NCBI GenBank assembly: GCA_009779045.1
Contig: WREZ01000050.1
Coordinates: forward strand, 1-7,937
Source: Candidatus Bathycorpusculum sp.
GTDB taxonomy: Archaea; Thermoproteota; Bathyarchaeia; Bathyarchaeales; Bathycorpusculaceae
Direction of reading: 5' to 3'
Length of the DNA: 7,937 nucleotides
The translations under genes were made by a program, and so were the position numbers. Position 1 is the first letter of the stretch, and each line of letters begins with the position of its first letter. Shown piece after piece: positions 3,469 through 7,937 of the stretch. The notes beneath the pieces are model-generated. The model made no database searches and had not been told where the DNA came from. It saw only the letters and a list, made by a program, of their open reading frames with translations.

Positions 3469-4675
3469 ACAATTAGAGTTCCTGCTACGTGACGAAATAG
3501 AAGTGTTATTTGGCGGTTCCGCAGGTGGTGGAAAATCGGTTGCACTTCTTATCGCTGCGCTTCAATACGTTAACGAACCTAACTATTCCACGTTAATCTT
3601 ACGCAGACAATTAACCGACGCAAAACAAAAAGGCGGCCTTGGCGAACTCTTAGACCAATGGCTAAGCAGCACCGATGCCAAATTTGAAGATAACATTTGG
3701 CGTTTTCCTAACGGTTCCACAGTGCAAATCGGATACCTAAAAGCGGAACGCGACAAATACCGCTACGACGGCGCACAATTCAACGCTATAATGTTTGACG
3801 AACTCACCCATTTCACCGAAACTCAGTACACCTACATGTTTAGCCGTCTGCGTCGTGAATCCACAAGCAACATTCCCCCGCGTGTGTGGAGTGCAACTAA
3901 CCCCGGCGGTGTGGGTCATATATGGGTGAAGAACAAGTTTATAGACCAAAACCACGATCCAACATGCATATTCATACCTTCACGACTACAAGACAACCCC
4001 CACATAGACCAACAATCATATGTTGAAAGTTTAAACAAACTTTCCCCTGTGGAGCGTGAACAGAAACTATATGGTAACTGGTTTGTTACTAATGGGGATA
4101 GCTTATTTCATCGTGAAAAAGTGCAAATTGTTTCTGCTTTACCTTTAGGTCTTAAGGGGTTTATACGGTTTTGGGATAAAGCCGCCACTGCGCCTAGGGG
4201 TGGAAGTCATAACCCGGATTACACTGTGGGGGTGAAAATGGCTGAGCAAAACGGCATATTTTACGTTTGTGATGTGGTTCGCACTCGTAAGCCGCCGGCG
4301 GATGTGCAAGCTTTGGTCAAGTTGACTGCAGAACTGGATGGTTTTCAAACGCGTGTGTTTATGGAGCAAGAACCCGGCAGCAGTGGGGTGGATGTTATAG
4401 ACTTCTATGCTAGGCACGTGTTAAAGGGCTATTATTTTCGTGGTGTTAGAACAACAGGTAATAAACTGGAGCGTGCCAGCCCCTATAGTGCTGCATGGTT
4501 TAACGGTAATGTCCGCTTATTGTCTGCTCCATGGAATAGTGAATTCATAGATGAACACGAATTATTTCCACAGGGGGGGCATGATGATCAAGTGGATGCA
4601 GCGTCAGGGGCGTTTGAACAGTTACAGCCAGTTAGGTATAGTGGTTTACCTATGATTGGCTGTGTAGGAGTCTAA
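3446..4675 (+). CDS. terL: Terminase large subunit (packaging ATPase and nuclease)
   Basis: TerL is the motor that cuts and pumps viral DNA into the prohead. Numbered from GTG 3446, Walker A is GGSAGGGKS (23-31), Walker B IMFDE (115-119), and the coupling motif SATNPGG (149-155). The nuclease has Asp in FWDK (D244), Glu in FMEQE (E307) and the closing GGHDDQVDAAS (377-387, D380/D381/D384). All catalytic elements are present, and 409 residues is a usual length. GTG 3446 is chosen because MKWKPTAKQLEFL matches the usual N-terminus (W/KP-x-P/A-KQ). It has no ribosome binding site and lies inside terS, so reinitiation is likely. The frame is open upstream to an ATG at 3275, but that would overlap terS by 194 bp. 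Base use shifts from A/C-rich to G/T-rich near 4020, at the ATPase-nuclease linker. Confidence 0.93.
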   Translation: MKWKPTAKQLEFLLRDEIEVLFGGSAGGGKSVALLIAALQYVNEPNYSTLILRRQLTDAKQKGGLGELLDQWLSSTDAKFEDNIWRFPNGSTVQIGYLKAERDKYRYDGAQFNAIMFDELTHFTETQYTYMFSRLRRESTSNIPPRVWSATNPGGVGHIWVKNKFIDQNHDPTCIFIPSRLQDNPHIDQQSYVESLNKLSPVEREQKLYGNWFVTNGDSLFHREKVQIVSALPLGLKGFIRFWDKAATAPRGGSHNPDYTVGVKMAEQNGIFYVCDVVRTRKPPADVQALVKLTAELDGFQTRVFMEQEPGSSGVDVIDFYARHVLKGYYFRGVRTTGNKLERASPYSAAWFNGNVRLLSAPWNSEFIDEHELFPQGGHDDQVDAASGAFEQLQPVRYSGLPMIGCVGV

Positions 4676-4679
4676 AAGT

Positions 4680-4862
4680 ATGGTTGGTGCTGAGAACAAA
4701 AAAATGGTCTTTGATGATCCTTTTCGGCCACTTATTATTGCATACAATGTTGAAGAGTCCTTAGAGGATAAAATTGGCAAGTTAGTTGGTGAAACCGGAT
4801 TTAAAGTTACTAAACGCACCGTCATGTTACCCGACACAAAAAAATCTGAACAGCATTATTAA
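4680..4862 (+). CDS. Small hypothetical protein between terL and portal
   Basis: The 60-residue protein starts at ATG 4680, 4 nt after the terL stop, with TAGGAG (4665-4670) ending inside terL as ribosome binding site at 9 nt spacing. It is mixed and charged (VEESLEDKIGKLVGETGFKVTKRTV), without membrane segment, cysteine motif or known signature. The good ribosome binding site and tight packing support a real gene. Small proteins are common in this position of tailed-virus head modules, but the role is not known. Confidence 0.6.
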   Translation: MVGAENKKMVFDDPFRPLIIAYNVEESLEDKIGKLVGETGFKVTKRTVMLPDTKKSEQHY

Positions 4863-4878
4863 CAATCAATCAATCAAT
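4863..4878 (+). repeat. Four CAAT tandem units before the portal gene
   Basis: CAATCAATCAATCAAT directly follows the stop of the 60-residue gene and continues into AT-rich spacer. Such a short tandem repeat can change length by slippage. Its effect, if any, would be on the mRNA spacer. Confidence 0.6.
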
Positions 4879-4902
4879 AAATCAAAAAAAATAGAGTTAA
4901 AA

Positions 4903-4908
4903 GGAGTG
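4903..4908 (+). promoter_or_regulatory. Ribosome binding site deciding the portal TTG start
   Basis: GGAGTG lies 8 nt before TTG 4917, a normal spacing, and only 3 nt before an out-of-frame ATG at 4912 that reads ATG GTT TGA. The portal frame has no ATG before residue 19, so TTG 4917 is the best start. Confidence 0.6.
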
Positions 4909-4916
4909 TTTATGGT

Positions 4917-6230
4917 TTGAGTTTTATTGAACGTATTACAGGCTTATTTGATAAACATCAACGATTACCCATGTTAGCAGTAGCTGACACTGTGGATACG
5001 CCTTTTGAGGGGGATAGTTTTATGCGGTGGTTCATGTTTGACGAGAAAGTAAATCGTTGTGTCTGCATAAACGCTGGGTTTGCAACCATAACCTCAGGCT
5101 TTAACACAGAACTACAAGTTACCACAGCAGCAAACACTACCGGTAAAAAACAGGAAGTTTTTGAAGAAGAAATTAAACGCAAATATCAACCGTTACTAGA
5201 TTTTGTTAATGTTATAAATGGCAAAGTCAACATGGACACAACCCTGTTTTATTCAGTTATTCGGGTTTTGGTTCATGGTAAAATGGGGTGGCTTATTCTT
5301 ACAAATAAAGATAGCACCATGCAGGAACCACAAAAACTTGTTACATTACCAATTAAGGTTGGTAAGGATTCGGGTTTGCAGCCTAAACTTGACAAAGACC
5401 GTGAAATCACAAGCTTTGAAATACCTGACGAAAAAGTAAAAGGCAAACCCATAACCTACAATTTAAAACAAGTGCTATACTTCAACTACCTAGACCTTTT
5501 AGGTGATAAACAAGGCCTAAGCAGCCTATACCCAGTGCTGCAGGCTTGTCAAACACGTTTTGACATACGCACCATACATTACCCTAAAACGCTGCAACGA
5601 CTATGGAAAATGCCTATAATTGCGCAGGTTGACACTTCGGGGTTTGAAAAGACTCCTGAAGGCTACAAGAAAGAACAAGAATTCATGGATACTCTTTCCA
5701 AAGCTGTGGACTCAGGTAACAATTTTGCTGTAAACAAAAACATTGAATTAAAAGACATAACCCTACACACCGAATTAAAAGACGAAATACTACTTGAGAA
5801 AAGTAAGGGTGAAGAAATAGTTACACAATTTGGCACTGCACCTTTTCTGGTTAATCAGTTATCGGCTAATTATGCAACTGCCACCATGGAGTATGACGGG
5901 TTTATCAATGGTACAGTTGCGGATTTGCAAAGGTTTTTGAAGCGTGAATTAGAAGTCCAATGGTACCCCTTACTAATGGAATGCTTCTATGCAGGAAACG
6001 AAAAAGAATTTGCCTTAGCAAAAAGCGAAGTAAAAATCAAACACGTTTGGAACCCAGCTAAAAAATTGATGAGCCTAAAAGAAATGGTTGAAGTCGCCGA
6101 CCTACTATACAACAAAGGCGAAGGCCTATGTGGAAAAAGTCCACAGCACGCGGCAGGTGTTGCAGGGTTGAATGGTTTAGAAACTTTACTAATTAACTCT
6201 GAAATCAAAAAGGAGGATACACCCGTATGA
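4917..6230 (+). CDS. Portal protein
   Basis: The portal forms the ring at one capsid vertex through which TerL drives DNA and onto which the tail docks. The 437-residue protein lies directly in the terL-portal-protease order. It shows typical portal features: an N-terminal wing beginning with an SFIERITGLF amphipathic helix, and a YNLKQVLYFNYLDLLGDKQG stretch leading into LSSLYP (about residues 185-208). The last matches the common G-x-S-x-L/Y-P stretch after the HxR/Y region. The long helix EYDGFINGTVADLQRFLKRELE (about residues 324-345) belongs to the stem and crown region. TTG 4917 is used, with GGAGTG 8 nt upstream. It overlaps the next gene by ATGA. Length fits HK97-like portals. Base composition alternates between A/C-rich and G/T-rich blocks. 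Confidence 0.85.
   Translation: MSFIERITGLFDKHQRLPMLAVADTVDTPFEGDSFMRWFMFDEKVNRCVCINAGFATITSGFNTELQVTTAANTTGKKQEVFEEEIKRKYQPLLDFVNVINGKVNMDTTLFYSVIRVLVHGKMGWLILTNKDSTMQEPQKLVTLPIKVGKDSGLQPKLDKDREITSFEIPDEKVKGKPITYNLKQVLYFNYLDLLGDKQGLSSLYPVLQACQTRFDIRTIHYPKTLQRLWKMPIIAQVDTSGFEKTPEGYKKEQEFMDTLSKAVDSGNNFAVNKNIELKDITLHTELKDEILLEKSKGEEIVTQFGTAPFLVNQLSANYATATMEYDGFINGTVADLQRFLKRELEVQWYPLLMECFYAGNEKEFALAKSEVKIKHVWNPAKKLMSLKEMVEVADLLYNKGEGLCGKSPQHAAGVAGLNGLETLLINSEIKKEDTPV
6211..6216 (+). promoter_or_regulatory. Strong ribosome binding site of the protease-scaffold gene
   Basis: AGGAGG (within AAGGAGGAT, 6210-6217) lies 10 nt before ATG 6227, which overlaps the portal stop as ATGA. It is the best ribosome binding site in the window and suggests high expression by translational coupling. 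Confidence 0.7.
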
Positions 6231-7312
6231 CACAACAACATTTTTTCACCACTTTTGCCGGCATTGTGGACACAGTAAAAGATGATAACAAAGCCATTTT
6301 TAGTTTAATGACAGATGGTTCCAACAGGAACCAGCAAGGGTTAACAAAAGAAGCCATGGTAAAATGCCTAAAAAACATGAATGGCACACCATTAAGAATC
6401 GGTAAAAACTATCGAACCGGCCATAATCAACAAAACAAAATGTGTGTAGGCAAATTCTTAGACACCACCGAATATGAAGGCTACGCGATTGGCACTGCTG
6501 AAATAACAGATCCACATGTTGCGCACTTACTTAAAAATGGCGAGCTAGGCCCCATTAGCTGGCAAATGATATACCAAAAAGCCCAATGTAGCAACTGTGG
6601 AACTGACTTGTCAGGACAAGATTGGCATCAACACGGCTGCATAAAAAATGGCAGTGCGTATTCTCAACTTTTTGACGCAACCATAGTTGGCTTTGACTTT
6701 GTGGATCAACCCGCTTATCCTGATGCTGGGTTTAAAAAGTTTGTAGCCGCCGCCGGAGTGAATTTGGAAGATTTAAACAAAGATCATAGTGGCAAGACTC
6801 GTGTACTTCGCGCTTACGCGGACTTGTACGAGTTTTCACAACAACAACAACAAATAAAAGAGGAAAAAATGAAAATGTCAACCGAACAACAAAACTTGTT
6901 CTCTCAAAGACTTGACACTTTAGAGCCAAAACTTGTCGCTGTCACCGCTCAAATTGAGACTTTAACAGGCATTGTAAACACTATACAGGAACATTTTAGC
7001 AACAAAGCAAAACTTGATCATGCTGCTCTTGTTGAGGAAGCTTATACATTAAGAGCCGCAGCAGGCGTGGCCGCAGAAGCTTCTGTGGAAAAAACAAAAC
7101 TATCAATTAAAACTGATGCTGAACTTGAAGAAAACATTGCAGACGCTAAAACTGTTATTGCAAACAACAAAGCAAAACCCGTGGATGTTCCACAGGCTGA
7201 TGTGCCTCCGACGCAAAATTTGGCAGACGCAGGCGTACCGGGCGATAAGAAACCGTTAAGCCTAAAGGAAGTTCTTGAAGCAGAACAAAAACGATTAGGT
7301 TACAAACGTTAA
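6227..7312 (+). CDS. Prohead protease fused to scaffold-like domain, with zinc-knuckle-like insertion
   Basis: The 361-residue protein has two parts. Residues about 1-170 resemble an S78-type prohead serine protease. A candidate catalytic His (H66 in TGHN) is followed by a candidate Ser (S111 in GPISW) and by the closing IVGFDFVDQPAYPDAGF (153-169), the place of the usual VS-x-V-x-x-PA-x-P stretch. Between Ser and that stretch sits CSNCG...WHQHGC, a C-x2-C-x9-H-x-H-x-C pattern (C121, C124, H134, H136, C138), unusual for the family. A five-Gln run (205-209) leads to a Gln/Glu/Ala-rich helical part (about 215-361), like a scaffold that fills the prohead and is later digested. Position between portal and capsid genes agrees. 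The catalytic residues are assigned by eye. Confidence 0.75.
   Translation: MTQQHFFTTFAGIVDTVKDDNKAIFSLMTDGSNRNQQGLTKEAMVKCLKNMNGTPLRIGKNYRTGHNQQNKMCVGKFLDTTEYEGYAIGTAEITDPHVAHLLKNGELGPISWQMIYQKAQCSNCGTDLSGQDWHQHGCIKNGSAYSQLFDATIVGFDFVDQPAYPDAGFKKFVAAAGVNLEDLNKDHSGKTRVLRAYADLYEFSQQQQQIKEEKMKMSTEQQNLFSQRLDTLEPKLVAVTAQIETLTGIVNTIQEHFSNKAKLDHAALVEEAYTLRAAAGVAAEASVEKTKLSIKTDAELEENIADAKTVIANNKAKPVDVPQADVPPTQNLADAGVPGDKKPLSLKEVLEAEQKRLGYKR
6839..6853 (+). repeat. Five CAA codons at the protease-scaffold junction
   Basis: In-frame CAA x5 encodes Q205-Q209, a flexible linker. As RNA it is unstructured and sits just ahead of an internal ribosome binding site at 6859-6863. Confidence 0.7.
6869..7312 (+). 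CDS. Possible nested scaffold protein made from an internal start
   Basis: ATG 6869 (M215 of the protease gene) and ATG 6875 (M217) lie 5 and 11 nt after AGAGG (6859-6863), a credible ribosome binding site, behind an unstructured CAA repeat. Starting here would give a 147-residue helical, Glu/Lys/Ala-rich protein equal to the scaffold-like half without the protease. Nested scaffolds of this sort are known in lambda (Nu3 within gene C). The coiled-coil character (FSQRLDTLEPKLVAVTAQIE, then further heptads) suits a scaffold. The site could still be chance in an A/G-rich coding stretch. Confidence 0.5.
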   Translation: MKMSTEQQNLFSQRLDTLEPKLVAVTAQIETLTGIVNTIQEHFSNKAKLDHAALVEEAYTLRAAAGVAAEASVEKTKLSIKTDAELEENIADAKTVIANNKAKPVDVPQADVPPTQNLADAGVPGDKKPLSLKEVLEAEQKRLGYKR

Positions 7313-7363
7313 CCTACCCCAAAACAACAAAACAATAATTAATTTTTAAAAAAGTGAAACATT

Positions 7364-7798
7364 ATGAGTGAAAACGAATTAAAATTAGGTTCCGCAGTTA
7401 AACTTGTGGAACTAGTAGTAATACAAGACGTAATTAAAGCCTCCACAGACTTAGCAGCCGGACAACTTGTATGCAATGACGGCGCAGGCTTAGTACCCGC
7501 AATATCAACCCTTAGTGGCACAAAAACTGTTTTTGTAAACAGAGAAGACCGCATATACCTTGACGACGAAAAAACCACTTTACCCCCAGAGTTAAAACAT
7601 AAAGCAGCAATTTACGCACAAGGCGTAGTTGTATGCCAAAAAGACGCAGGTTCCGCGTGGGTGAAGGGTTCTAAACTAAAAGTTGGCACCACAGGCAAAG
7701 CAGCTCTTGCAACCGCAGCTACCGATGTAATCATAGGTTCTGTTGCATTAAACGCCGCTGCCGCTGATGTTATGGGCGTAATACGTCTTGGACAATAA
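7364..7798 (+). CDS. Probable capsid decoration / head protein (DUF2190-like)
   Basis: The 144-residue protein is rich in Ala, Val, Gly and Thr and mostly beta in pattern. It has DLAAGQLVCNDGAGLVPAI (about residues 29-47), then a central GVVVCQKDAGSAWVKGSKLKV (about 88-108), and a closing IIGSVALNAAAADVMGVIRLGQ (123-144). The G-x-AL-x-AAAA-x-x-x-x-V-x-L ending is typical of small DUF2190-type capsid-decorating or head-fibre proteins, which sit before the major capsid gene as here. The ATG at 7364 is preceded by AAAGTGAAA (7351-7359), a weak GTGA-type ribosome binding site repeated ahead of the next gene. A 51-bp AT-rich spacer separates it from the protease gene. Assignment is by pattern and context. 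Confidence 0.65.
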   Translation: MSENELKLGSAVKLVELVVIQDVIKASTDLAAGQLVCNDGAGLVPAISTLSGTKTVFVNREDRIYLDDEKTTLPPELKHKAAIYAQGVVVCQKDAGSAWVKGSKLKVGTTGKAALATAATDVIIGSVALNAAAADVMGVIRLGQ

Positions 7799-7850
7799 TA
7801 AAATCTCCCTTTAAAAAATAACAACAAATTTTTTGGAAAGTGAAAAAAAC

Positions 7851-7937
7851 ATGAGTGAATTAAGATTAATAACAACTTTTGACAACCCCAAAATGACTCC
7901 AAACGTAGACAATTTTCGTGTTGGAACAAAAGACAAA
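7851..7937 (+). CDS. N-terminus of the probable major capsid protein (partial)
   Basis: ATG 7851 opens a frame of 29 codons that runs off the right edge, beginning MSELRLITTFDNPKMTPNVD. Upstream GGAAAGTGA (7835-7843) gives a ribosome binding site about 7 nt away. The visible part is too short to identify the fold. The call as major capsid protein rests on gene order: protease-scaffold, decoration, then capsid. A second decoration protein or another head protein is possible. Confidence 0.55.
   Translation, partial: MSELRLITTFDNPKMTPNVDNFRVGTKDK

Noticed and set aside
4863..4878. Start of a CRISPR-like or larger tandem array
   Set aside because: Only four tetranucleotide units and no spacer-repeat pattern.
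7612..7929. Minus-strand frame under the decoration and capsid genes
   Set aside because: It lies opposite a well supported gene and spans the next gene's start with no ribosome binding site of its own.

Overview
The window looks like part of a tailed double-stranded DNA virus or provirus (Caudoviricetes type) of an AT-rich archaeon. The case for a tailed virus is the gene order from 2923 onward: terminase small subunit, terminase large subunit, a small protein, portal, prohead protease with a scaffold-like tail, a capsid-decoration-like protein, and the start of a probable major capsid protein. The case for an archaeal host is indirect. There is a typical archaeal winged-helix regulator (1013-1402, minus), TATA-like boxes with spacing to start codons that suits archaeal promoters, and start sites that are nearly leaderless mixed with clear GGAGGTGA-type ribosome binding sites. 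The host lineage cannot be named from this sequence, and a bacterial host is not fully excluded.

Region by region. 1-910 holds the first 16 codons of a leftward gene with a CxxC pair, then a plus-strand pair of small unknown genes. The first of these appears to have a 5' part displaced by one reading-frame step, and the second starts at a TTG just behind a hairpin that covers its ribosome binding site. 911-1012 is a convergent terminator region. 1013-1799 is a divergent pair, a winged-helix protein leftward and a small basic protein rightward, separated by 154 bp packed with TATA boxes and short palindromes. This resembles a regulatory switch. 1800-2080 is non-coding and carries four inverted repeats. 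2081-2767 encodes two abutting small proteins, the second a coiled coil plus one membrane segment. 2768-2922 is non-coding, with a 17-bp bulged GC-rich hairpin followed by a T-run, then a promoter-like box. 2923-7937 is the head and packaging module, apparently one transcription unit.

How the genes work together. TerS recognises viral DNA. TerL cuts it and pumps it through the portal into a prohead. The protease and scaffold direct prohead assembly and maturation, and the decoration protein and capsid protein form the shell. A nested start inside the protease gene could supply free scaffold, as Nu3 does within the lambda C gene.

The most notable features beyond routine annotation are the regulatory spacer at 1403-1556, the possible one-base frameshift near 215, the hairpin-masked ribosome binding site at 587-619, the zinc-knuckle-like insertion in the protease, the nested scaffold start at 6869, the long hairpin ahead of terS, and an abrupt A+C versus G+T change along the plus strand, including one inside terL at the boundary between ATPase and nuclease.
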